Source: Gavia stellata (taxonomy: Eukaryota > Chordata > Aves > Gaviiformes > Gaviidae). From it: a DNA stretch of 64,000 bases. Position numbers and translations under genes: made by a program. Every line of letters starts with the position of its first letter. The stretch's first letter is position 1. The stretch spans positions 11,297,001-11,361,000 of the forward strand of contig NC_082637.1 in assembly GCF_030936135.1 (NCBI RefSeq). Reading direction: 5' to 3'. Under the pieces are notes generated by a model, which saw nothing but the letters and a program-made list of their open reading frames with translations, was not told the origin of the DNA and ran no database searches. This document shows, piece after piece, positions 51,181 through 62,033 of the stretch.

Positions 51181-51256
51181 GGATGCAGGGGTGAGGGATG
51201 CAGGGGTGAGGGATGCAGGGGTGAGGGATGCAGGGGTGAGGGATGCAGGGTGAGGG
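51181..51256 (+). repeat. 15-bp tandem repeat, 5 copies
   Basis: Unit GGATGCAGGGGTGAG, nearly perfect, with the last copy one G short. Confidence 0.95.
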
Positions 51257-51561
51257 TGCAGCTGCAGGGATGAGGCACTTGTTGCGCAGGGTTGATGCCC
51301 AGTGGCCCTAAGGTGGATGGATGTGCTCAGACCGCAGGTGAAGGAGCACGGACCCCTGGAAACCTCACCCCACACATACCAGACAGGGGGATGTCCAGGT
51401 CCCACAGCAGCCCCAGCAGCTGCCCCCCTGCCCCTGCAGCCCCTTCCCCGCAGCGCTCTCAGCCTCTCCCCGCCTGGCATGCCCTGGCTCAGCTGGGATG
51501 CCCCATGGCGTGCACAGACTGGAGTTGCACCTGCGGCAGCCCAGTCGCTCCCTCACCTCCG

Positions 51562-51582
51562 CCCCCCCCCCCCCCCCCCCCC
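51562..51582 (+). repeat. Homopolymer C21
   Basis: Uninterrupted run of 21 C inside a long but unsupported open frame (51302-52699). Its length is likely to be unreliable in the assembly. Confidence 0.9.
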
Positions 51583-51828
51583 GATGCGATGGGGGCACCG
51601 TCCCACTCAGCCCTCCTGCCCCAGCCAGGGACTCTCTCCAGGGACTCTCCCCCTGCAAGACCGGGAGGCACGCCAGTGCCATGACACCTTCCTCTACCGC
51701 CCTGGTGTGCCAGGCCAACGGGGATGTTTTGGGTGCCAGGTCCAAGACCAGGCTGGAGCCATGGCCGTGGCGAGGAGGCGGCCAGGGGTGTGTGGGTCGC
51801 AACACCCGCTCTGTACTGAGAAGTGTCC

Positions 51829-51834
51829 ATTAAA
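51829..51834 (+). terminator. Possible PHF24 polyadenylation signal (ATTAAA)
   Basis: ATTAAA, the commonest variant signal, lies 2.45 kb after the PHF24 stop. I see no AATAAA on the plus strand between the stop and this point. If used, the 3' UTR would include the minisatellite. Confidence 0.35.
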
Positions 51835-53154
51835 CAGCTGTGTCCAACTAGCGTCCTGCTGGCTCACTTATGGGGCTTCTGGCTTCTCCCCAGTGGTTTC
51901 TGGACCCCCATGGCTGCCTGTTGTGTTTAACAACCTGCCCCGTCAGGCAGGCTTGGCCTCGTGTCCCCAGAGTGTCCTGCAGCAGCAATGGGGGGAAGCC
52001 GGGGGGTGCACCCAGGACCCTGCAAACTGGGGGTGCCCCACATGTCACCAGGAGAGCAGACAGTGGGGAGAGTGCCTGGCTGGCCCCACAACCACCCTGG
52101 CCCCTGCAGTGGCAGGAACATCCATCCACTGGGATGAGGGTGGTCCTTGCCTGTGGAGGCACTGGAGGCTGCAAACAGAGCACTGGGCACAGGGGACGGA
52201 TGAATTCCGGGAACAGGCTGTTTGCAGCGGTGCTGGGAAACCCCAAGTAACCCCGCAGAGACACCAAGGGTCACCAGGAGGAGGTGATGGGAGAGTGGTC
52301 CCCATGGCTGGAGGCTCCTCAAGTGCTAGCCACATCCACGGAGCTCCCAGGGAAAGCTGCAGCTCTTGCTGGTGGCAGGTGGTCTGCGTGAACCAGGCTG
52401 CCAGCAAAGGGGGCTCGCCTGCCTGGGGTAGCTTTCCTTGCACGGTGCCTGTGCTGGGAGGGGAAGGGGGCTTGAGAAGTGGATCTGGGGTGGAATTAGC
52501 GGGGGGAAGCTGCCCTGGAAGCATCCATAGGGTGTGTGGGGACGTAGAGCTTGTGGCTAAAAGCTGGACTTCGATATTGCAGCCCGTTTCCATGGCTGCC
52601 GTTGGGTCCAGACCACAGCAGTGCTGTCCAGCTGGTCCCCCAGAGAAAATCCAGCCTGGGGAGCAGCGAGTGTTTCAGGCTCTGGAAGCTGGGGCTTGAA
52701 AGGTCCCTGGAGAGGCACCCATCACCTCGAGGAAGAGGATGAGCACCCAGAGGAAGGCAGAGCTGGCAGGTGGTTTGTGTGCCTGAAGCTGGGTAGGTGA
52801 TGCCCTGGGCTCTGCCCTCAGAGGGAAGCCCCAGGGAATCCCTCACCTGGGGAGATGGTGTAAATTGCTGTGTTATTGCTGCAGCTGCCAAGGCTGGAGA
52901 GCGACTTGGGGCACAGCACAGGTCCTGGGGACCCTGGGGGTGAAGCACTTGCCACCAGCACCCCAAACCCACGCTCTGAGCACCCTGCAGGATCCAAGCT
53001 GGGAGGGCAGAACCCCCCTGCACCCTGATCCAGCCCTACTCTGCACCCACCCCTGTCCCTGGGGACAAGGCGCAGGCGGATTTCTCAGCCCCATCCCACC
53101 CTGCCGTCCCCTGTAGCAACCTGGCACCCCTGCCAGGGCATGCAGCTGGCTGAT
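51835..53154. other. Intergenic; no gene recognised
   Basis: Overlapping GC-driven open frames on both strands, with no domain or exon signal. Confidence 0.5.
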
Positions 53155-54107
53155 CACAGAATCATAGAATCAATCATTGAGGTTGGAAAAGACCTTTAAG
53201 GTCATTAAGCCCAACCCTAAACCTAACACTGCCAAGTCCACCACTAAACCATGTCCCTAAGCGCCTCATCCACGTGTCTTTTAAATACCTCCAGGGATGG
53301 TGACTGAACCACCTCCCTGGGCAGCCTGGTCCAATGTCTGACAACCCTTTCAGTGAAGTTTTCCCTAATATCCAGTCTAAACCTCTCCTGGCGCAACTTG
53401 AGGCCATTTCCTCTAGTCCTGTCACTTGTCACTTGGGAGAAGAGACCAACACCCACCTCTCTGCAACCCCCTTTCAGGGAATTGTAGAGAGCGATGAGGT
53501 CTCCCCTCAGCCTCCTCTTCTCCAGACTGAACAACCCCAGTTCCCTCACCCGCTCCTCATCAGACTTGTGCTCCAGACCCCTCACCAGCTTCGTCGTCCT
53601 TCTCTGGACACGCTCCAGCACCTCAATGTCCTTCTTGGAGTGAGGGGCCCAAAACTGAACACAGCATTCGAGGTGTGGCCTCACCAGAGCCAAGTACAGG
53701 GGCATGATCACCTCCCTGCTCCTGCTGCCACACTATTTCTGACACAGGCCAGGATGCCGTTGGCCTTCTTGGCCACCTGGGCACACTGCTGGCTCATCTT
53801 CAGCCGGCTGTCAACCAGCACCCCCAGGTCCTTTTCTGCAGGGCAGCTTTCCAGCCACTCGTCCCCAAGCCTGTAGCGTTGCATGGGGTTGTTGTGACCC
53901 AAGTGTAGGACCCGGCACTTGGCCTTGTTGAACCTCATACAGTTGACCTCAGCCCATCGATCCAATCTGTCCACATCCCTCTGCAGAGCCTTCCTACCCT
54001 CGAGCAGATCAACACTCCCGCCCAACTTGGTGTCATCTGCAAACTCACTGAGGGAGCACTCGATCCCCTCATTCAGATCATTGATGGATATTAAAAAAGA
54101 CTGGCCC
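53155..54107 (-). mobile_element. CR1 LINE, 5'-truncated (minus)
   Basis: Minus-strand copy closely similar to that at 11931-13110. Its 3' end (ACAGAATCATAGAATCAATC) starts at 53155 and the 3' UTR is fuller than in the 12-kb copy. Reverse-transcriptase frames 53711-53244 and the proximal part of 54193-53708 are present in overlapping pieces, with FADDTKLGG intact. Similarity stops near 54107, just upstream of the segment encoding [10 protein letters not shown], so the catalytic domain is incomplete. Confidence 0.92.
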
Positions 54108-57100
54108 CAACATCCTAGATGTCCCCAGGGAGCTGGATAATGAGGGCCCCAGGTGGCCGGGCTGGCCCTTGTCCTGCAGCGCTGTGCTGTCACTGCTGTG
54201 GCACCCGCTGCCCGGGACGCACGCTCGGCCGCAGCTGCAGGTCCCCAGCGAGCACCCGCCGCAGGGCAGAGTGTGCCGCAGCCAGCTGTGTCTCTGCACC
54301 GGCAGCCTCAAGCTCTGGGCAGAAGCGGGAGGACGTGGTGAGGGAACGGGCAGGGTGCTGCATCTCTTAGCTGTCACCTGCTCCTCCGAGACTGGTGACC
54401 TCAGAGACCCTGTCCCCAGAAAACCTCCATGGACTGCAAACTGCCCTCCTAAACGCTGGTGCAAACCTCTGACTGAGGGCTTGTGAAACCTTTCCCTGAA
54501 TGGTGGTTCAAACCTCTCTCCAGCTGCTGGTGCAAACCTCCCCAGTGAAAGTCCCAGAGGCCCCAGACCAAAGGATCGGGATGCCTCTGTGGGATTTAAG
54601 GCTGGGACAGGAACCAGCTGTCGAGCACACCCCACCAGACCTCATGAGGAAGGAAATCCCAGGGTGTAAAACTCATTCTGCAGTGGTCGTGTCTGTGCAG
54701 CCCATGTGTCCGTCGCCCCAGGTCTGTCACCCACTGCCGGGTGCCACGCAGTGGGTGCTGTGCTCCCCGTGGGGCTGGTCCCCAGTGGGGGTGTCACCCA
54801 GCCTGGGGCCGGGGGCAGCGTCGCAGGCTCCTGGGGGGCAGCTGCATCTCGTGCGTTACGTTTTGCAGCAGGCAGCGCTCAGAGCATTGGCCACCCTTCA
54901 CCGAGGTGGTCCTGCCATCTGCAAGGGACCCGGAGCACCGCGCGCTGCCCACCCTGCCCGGCTCAGGGTGTCCCCCCTGTCCCAGGGGGACTCGAGCAGT
55001 GCCCCACTCTGTGGGGAGGTTGCACCCTCTGCTGGGATGCATGGCCATTGCACGGGGCTGCCACTCACCCCCCAAAAACCTCTGCTTGTGAGGAAGGTGG
55101 GTGCTTGGCTTTGCACCCCAGGGTGCAGGATAGCACCCTCCTCCAAGCCCAGGCATCGCCACGTGTCCCCGGGGCTCCGTTGGGCTTGACCAGGTGCCAT
55201 CAGGTCTGGCGTGCCCCAGACAGGAGGTCACCGTGGTCCCCGACTCTCAGGGACGTGTGTGGGGAGCTGTGCTGACATGGGGGGGACAGGGGTGACCCAC
55301 TGGGCTGAGACAGTGTCACCATGAGCCATGGCACCCGGCCATTGGTGGGGCAAGATGTCAGAGCCCCATCCCATCACTGCCACAGGACCAGACAGGGACC
55401 CACTGGCAGGAAAAGGGGGTTCTCTGGGCAGCGTGTGACAGTGACAGCAACAGGCACAGCTCCTGGAGGCAGTGCCACCCTGGTGGCCCCAACAGCCCTT
55501 CCCCTCCCAGGCCAGAGTACTAGCCACCATGCAGAGCGGGAACAAGTGTCTCTGTTTAGCAACATCCCCCCAGATGCGAGCAGGGCGAGGAGGGGGGGAA
55601 GCTGAGGGGATTTGGGATGCAGAGCTGGGACAAGGCAGTTGGACCACCCCGAAGTGACCCCCACCCCGAGTCAGGGTCCCTAGAGGGACCAGGGCCCTTT
55701 GGGGAGACCTCCGGGTGGGATGGGGTCGAGGGGGCTGGGGAGGGGTGCGAGGGGCCATAAGAAGTGTGTGTCGCCCCCCCAGCAGAGAGGTGGCCGCGGG
55801 GTGTCGCCCCTGCACTGCGCCGGGAGCCGGCGGTGCCACTTTCGGACGTGCACACTGCACAGATGCGCCTGGCTGCCGCACCGGGGATGGGGGTACCGAT
55901 CCCACGGAGCATACAGGGAGGAAGGATGTACGGACTCATTTCAATCCCCAGAAATCATTTTGTAGGGTGGTTTGTGACCCCCTTCTCCTCCTGCCCCAAA
56001 CCCACCTCTAAATCCAGTGTCTGTCCCATAACACGCTCCTCTTCCATGATTATGTGCCAGTGGCATGTGAGTGCTGGGCCAAGTACCCTGCGTGAGGAGC
56101 TGGGACTCAACTCGGGCAGCCCCAGGCTCCTGCAGTCTGGGGTGGGCTCCATCCTCTGCAGCATCCAGGAGCTGGGAGACCCTGGGTCTTGGGGAAGAGG
56201 GACCAGCCCAGGGCTCGCTCAGGTCTAGCACCCCTTCCCCACGAGATGCACAGGGATCCAGAGCCCCCTCCTCTCCATGTCCTCTGGCAGGAGCCCTGGG
56301 CACCCCCTTCTCTGCACAGAGCCACTGCAGCCCCCAGAACAGCCGCAGGGTTTGTCTGCACCCGGCACTGCCACAGGGCTGGGAAGGATGCTCAAGCAGT
56401 GGACATGCAGCCAGCCACTGGACACGGTGACAGGGGTAGGGACAGCGATGCCCACCAGCACCTGCTGGGACCAACCACATGCTGCTTGGGTCCACAGGGC
56501 AGCCCGGAGGGAGCCGTACGGTACCTGAGTGGGGAAATGGGGTCCCCTCCCCAGCATCTCCCCTAGCACACTGCCAGTAGCAGCAGGATGAGCTGCCTCG
56601 ACAGGACACAACCCTGCGGCGGGCACTACAGCATGGAGGTGGTGCGCTCCTCTCCTGGGAGGATGTGTGTGGCCTTGGCCACCCACGGGAGCCCACGCAG
56701 GGGGCTGTACACGGCTTCCTGCTGGCATGCCATGCCGCCGGCAGAGCCACCCCCACATTGCCGGCTCGGTGGCCCCGACACTGCGCAGGGCTGCCAGATG
56801 CTGCCTCCTGTTCCCAGCATGCTCGCTCCCGCTTTCCTCCCCGCAGCAGGGCTGCACGCAGGGACACAGGGTGCCTGCACAGTGCAAGAGGTGCAGAGGC
56901 GGCCCTGGGATGAGGAGGGGCATGGCACGGTGCTGGGCACAGAGAGCTTCTTGCTCCCCGCAGCAGCTTTGCTGTGACTCATCCTGGCAACCCACACAGC
57001 ACCCGGGCAGGGTATCCAGGTCCTCTCCTGCCTTGATGCAAGACCATACGGGAGCAACGCATTAACACTACAAGTCCTGGGTGCCTCCCTCTGCACCTCC

Positions 57101-58600
57101 CTGCACCCATTGCCCTGGTCTTGCAGTGGGACCAGGAGGTGACGCGGGGGACGGTGGCCCGAGCCCGGGGCTCGCATGTCCCACTGTTCCCCTCTCCCCA
57201 GCAGCCTGCACCCCACTGGCCCCTAAGCAGCTGCTATCGAGCACCAGGGCTGGTGTGGCAGGGGCCATCGGCTGCCAAATAAGGCAGAGAGGGAAATGGT
57301 TTGGGGTACAGCGAAGGACAGGACCTGCCTTCCCATTTCGGCTGTGCAGATCCAAGCCCCGCAGCTGGCATCAGAGCAGAGGCTGATGGTCCCTCCGGGT
57401 AGCACAGTGGACAGCTGTACAGTGCTATGCATGTCCCTGCGTGCTCCAGCATCCCTTCTCACACCACACGTGTGCTGTGCTCCCCAGCATCCCCTCTCTA
57501 TCTAGGATGCACCCCTGGACCTGAAAGCCGGCACACAGAGTCACCTCTGCCCCCACCAAAGTCCCACGTTAAGGCACCTGATGGGGACACCAGTAACAAG
57601 GCATGAGTCCAGGACTAATCTGGGAGTCCCATGGAGCCAACGTGTACCCTGGCTGGCCAGGGAAGGAGGAAGGCAGCCAGGGTACCTGGAAAGCAGGGAT
57701 TTGGATCCGAGCCACCCCAGAAAGCCAGTGCTGCGCTTGGCACACCCAGAGGCACCCAGCCTGCAGCTCCACGGGGACACAAAGACCCATCTGTGTCAAC
57801 AGCCACCCCACCGGGCATCGACAGGGTCACTCACTCCCTGGGCCGTGGATTAGGAGCTCCGGCAGCGACGATGGGGGTAGTAAAGGGGGAGGTACCTCGT
57901 GTTCAGCACGGGGCACCCTGCGACCTGGCAGCAAAACAATCCGGGGGCTGGAGTGACTGATCCGCGACGAGCCGCACGCAACTATATCTGTCTCACTCGG
58001 CTGAACGATGACTAAGGGAAGGACAGGAGAGCAGTCTGCACACTGCCAGGCAGAGGAGGGATTATTTAGGCTGGAGCACGGGGGCGGAAGGAGGGGGGCT
58101 GGAAAGAGATGGGCGGCGGGAAGGTGGAGGCTGGGTGGGATGCTCTGGCAGAGCTCCCCCTCTACGCCGGAGGGACACCGGGTACCGGGCTGGCAAGAAA
58201 CAGCACAAGAGCTGGGGGACTGGGAGCTGCTGGGGGACTGGGAGTTGCTGGCTCTCTTTTTGGGGAGAAAATACTTTCAGCCAAGAGGGTGTCCTGCCTT
58301 GGCCCCAACCCCACAGCCAGGTGCTGGTTCAGAGACCTGCCATTAGCACTGCAGGACAGCCAGCATCCCCAATGCATGGGAAAACACCTGGCAGCTGCCT
58401 GCACTGGGCAGGTCCCCAGGCATGCACAGCTCCGTCCCTGCCCTCCCTTGACACACTGCAGCCAGAGAGCGGGCTATCTGCAGGACCTATTTCTGCTGGT
58501 CTCGGGGCCATGCTGCCCCCACCCTGGGGCCAGCCCCATACCCACGGACGGGCTGCGCCACATTGCACCGGCCTTGCAAAAATTCGCCTCGGTGCCCATG
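54108..58600. other. Intergenic; no gene recognised
   Basis: Degenerate 'caaacctct' repeats at about 54460-54545. A CpG-rich stretch with a polypurine tail at about 57955-58140 is a weak promoter candidate. Long open frames (for example minus 56867-55941) lack support. Confidence 0.45.
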
Positions 58601-58606
58601 AGGTGA

Positions 58607-58612
58607 ATCTTT
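58607..58612 (-). terminator. Polyadenylation-like signal (AATAAA, minus)
   Basis: The minus strand reads CCACCAATAAAGATTCACC. It would end a minus-strand transcript coming from the right, but no coding exon is visible there. A long noncoding RNA or chance are both possible. Confidence 0.25.
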
Positions 58613-59764
58613 ATTGGTGGGGAGAGAAAGGTGGAAAAAAGACCCCGCTAAGTGGCATCTCCTGAGCCCTGGCCCAGCACAGCAGCGCTCTCACGTAAGC
58701 ACCTGGTGCACAACAAAAATGAAAGGCAGGAGGGAGGGATGCTGAGACCTGGGGGCTCAGCGTTCTCTGGGGCCAATCCCTTCTCCCGGGAAGGAAGGGA
58801 CCCCACCACATAAGCCGTTCCCACAGCCAACAGGTACCAAACCTAACTCCTGGGGTCACCCTGTGCTTTAGGGGCTGACAGCAGGATGGAGAAGAGCAAG
58901 TCAAGCACATGGAGCCACAACTCCTGGTGATACTTCAGCTGGGCCACCCTGCCTCATTGTCCTGCAGGTTGCAACTCTTCTGCCCACTCTGCAAAGATTT
59001 TTGCAGTGTAACTGGGGCACAGACATCCCAGCTCCCACTGTGGGAGCCTGCCGGTTGCTCCGTGCATGGGGAGTGAAGTCGAAGAACCTGCGTGCCCTCC
59101 AGACCTTCCAGCCCAGGAGGATATTTCCAAGGGGAGCATCATTTCTAACCCAGAAAGCCCCCAAAACTTGCAGCGAGGAGTGTCTCAAGGGTCTCTGCCT
59201 CACATTAACAGTGCAGAATTGAAATGTGTGTGTTACGGTCAGGGAGTGGGGATGAGGCTAGATATGAGCCCCATCAGTTGAACATCTACAAGCTATGAGA
59301 GCAGGACCACGGTCCAGGATGGTGTAGGAAAGGAAATTAAGGAGGGGGCTATAACCCAGCGTGATTTCATGCCCATGTGTTCAACAGGGCTTGTCAAATC
59401 CTGGCTTCTTTATTTGATGACTTTGTAACTCTGGCTGCTAAAACACCATTGTGGACATAGCAGGCTGCTGTCAGGTCATCCCTCCAGCAGCCCGAGTGCT
59501 GAGCAATGCCAGGGGAGTGCTGCAAGGGCCAGCGACCCACCAAGGACCCAGCCCTGGGGACTGTTGCCCATCACACCAGCTCCCATGAGCAGCAACACCT
59601 CTGTCACCACCTGGTCCTCTCTGAGCTGGCCCATGCCTGGCAGGTCCCTGGGCTGGCAGTGAGGTGGGATTCAGAGGCCACGGCATCACCGGCTCCATCT
59701 CCTGTCTCCTCATCCTCAAAGCAACCTGACATCCTCTTCTGACACCCTCAGCGTAGCCTGGCAA

Positions 59765-59830
59765 CAGCGGTACCGGCATGGAAACGGCTGTACTGGCATG
59801 GAAACAGCAGTACCAGCATGGCAACGTGGC
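59765..59830 (+). repeat. Tandem repeat, ~21-24 bp, three copies
   Basis: Unit GGCATGGAAAC(A/G)GC(A/T)GTAC and variants, three copies. Confidence 0.8.
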
Positions 59831-60409
59831 TGCAGGAGAAGAAACAAAAATGTCAGGTGGATCCCCCCTTGCCCCAGCCATCCCTCTGCTTCCCGGAGCA
59901 GCAAAGCTGCCCTATCTCCCCTGGGTACCTCTAACAGGCTGCAGGCACTGGCCACAACGGGCCCCATCAGCCTCATCTCCTGCTCTACCCATTGCCCAGC
60001 ATTGCATGAGATGAGTTGTTGGTCTCAGCCCAGGTCTCACCCCATGTCTCACAGGTCCTGGCACCCAGGCAGCTGGGCCAGCATGCAGATGTCCCTTGCA
60101 GATCCCCTGTGGGAGGAGACCCATACACCCCCCTACCTCTCCCAGCACAAACACCTTGTCTGAGGGGCACAAATTTGGGAGACCCAGGAAAATGGAACTC
60201 TGGTTTTTGGCTGCCGAGGGTTTTTTCCCCGCTGCCAGTCCCTTCCATCTGCCGGAGCAGCCCTGCTGCTCAGGCCAGCCCTCCCTGCAGTAGGGAGGAA
60301 AGGCACTGGCATCCCCAGGCAGGGGGGATATTAGGGCTGCCCTCCTCTCCCCGTTTGTCCAGGGGAACGTGTCCCCGGCAGCACGCAGGGAGGGTGGCAG
60401 GAGCACCCC

Positions 60410-60640
60410 CCTCTGCCAGGGAAGGAGATCCGGCGGGGGCATCGGAAGTTACACAACGCTGCGCCAAGCCAACGAGGCTGCGAGCACGGCGGGGGCACAC
60501 GCCAGCCCCCGGAGTGAATTCCCTGACGTGGCAAACATCTCCCGAAGCCCCCTCGACACCCACCTGCACACGCAGGCAGGAGCCCACGCGCATACGCAGG
60601 CAGGAGCCCACGCGCCGGCACACAGGCGCCTGCCTCTAAA
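60410..60640. other. CpG-rich patch with a 24-bp repeat
   Basis: CpG density rises sharply. TGACGTGG, the ATF6/XBP1 UPR-element core, lies at 60524-60531. CACGC(A/G)(T/C)A CGCAGGCAGGAGCC-type units repeat at about 60565-60620. A promoter is possible but no transcript is evident. Confidence 0.3.
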
Positions 60641-61919
60641 GGAAAAGCCTCACCAGAGCCAGTGCTGAAATAGTGAATTGCCTCATTCATTCACCCTCTC
60701 AGGAAGTTCTGCCCGTACATGCAAACATACGCACGGGGAGGCATGTGTGGCAGACACGTGCGCCCACCCCTACATCCTCCAGGAATACCCCCCCAGCCAC
60801 CTTCTTCACCACCTGCTCCCAAATGCAAGCACAGTCCGCACCTCTGCGTGTCCCTCCATGCACACCCCAGCTCTGCAGGTGGGCAACCCCGGTTGGAGCA
60901 AATTTTGTGTGTGACCCCTTTCATGGCGCAGTGGGGTGACACATGGTCCCTGGGGGAGGAAAGCCCCCCTGACACTTTTTGGTCCCAAATCCAGAGACTC
61001 ATGTGGGAGATGCCCGCTTAGCACTCACATAAGCACTCCCAGCCACATTTGCCCCCATGGCTTGGAGGAGACCCTTCTACAGCAGATGCTGCTGTAGCAA
61101 AAAACCCTCACCATAGCCAGACAGGTCCCTCCGTCCCTGAAAGCTTGAGCAGGACCTGGCAAGGGCCATGCAGGGCACAGTACGTGCATGGCATGGGGGA
61201 CGTGCATATGCATGGCATGCAATGCGTGCATGCCCAGGGACACATCCACACGGGATATACATGGACAGAAACCACCGCTTGTAAGCTGGAAGGTCTGGCT
61301 TGGGGTTGTCACCTGACAAACGTTCCCATGGGACATGCAGGCTCGCAGCACATGCCTCCGTGCAACCCCAGGCAGATGCAACATTTGCCCACATGTGTGG
61401 GCACATGCCTGAGACGTCCTGCAGTGCATGGCTCTGCAGACCCCATCTCAGGGTTCGGCACACACAGGGCACACACAGCCATGGCCAGGCAGCAGCGGGG
61501 CAGAGCGATGCCTGCAGCCTGCCCGCCTGCCTGCCCGCTCCCCGGCATGACCCCGCTCTGCCGGCACGTCCTTACATAACTCCAGCCGAGTGTGGGACAA
61601 GCCACCACACCGAGCAGGGAGATGGAGCAGGTTCAGCTCATTTCTTTTCCTAGAATAACTTCTTTTTTTAATCCCCGCGAGGTGCCCAAGAAAACATCCC
61701 ATCTCCACCCCCCACCCCCTCACCCGGCAGCCTCCCAGCAGCACCAAGCCGCGGCGCAGCGGTGGCAGCCGGCACCGTGTGTGCAGCACCCGCGAGAGCG
61801 GCATCGCACCCTGGCCAGGGCCCCTTTCCCGACCCGGTGAGCAGGTCACGGGTCCTGGCATCCGGGATGGTCAGCTGTCACGACATGTCCCTGGTCCTAT
61901 TCTCCCTCCCCTTGTACAG

Positions 61920-62033
61920 GAGGGAAAAGCTGATGTACCTTCAGGTACTCCAGGACCTGCAGGACGGGCGCCCAGCTCAGTTCCCCCGTCTAATCACTGC
62001 TGCAGACACGTGTCAACGTCTGCGTTGGACAGG
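61920..62033 (+). other. Possible internal exon of unknown gene
   Basis: A strong polypyrimidine acceptor (TTCTCCCTCCCCTTGTACAG) precedes 114 bases that end CAGG/GTGAGT. The frame containing EKLMYLQVLQDLQDG stays open across it; another frame is open as well, so coding is not proved. DNAJB5 follows PHF24 in mammals, but this segment does not resemble the DNAJ protein. It may be a 5' or noncoding exon, or chance. Confidence 0.2.

Noticed and set aside
51302-52699. 465-codon plus-strand open frame
   Set aside because: Runs through a C21 homopolymer and low-complexity sequence, has no recognisable domain, and another long frame is open on the opposite strand.
55941-56867. 308-codon minus-strand open frame
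   Set aside because: No motif and low-complexity Cys/Ser/Pro/Gly composition; overlapping frames on both strands.
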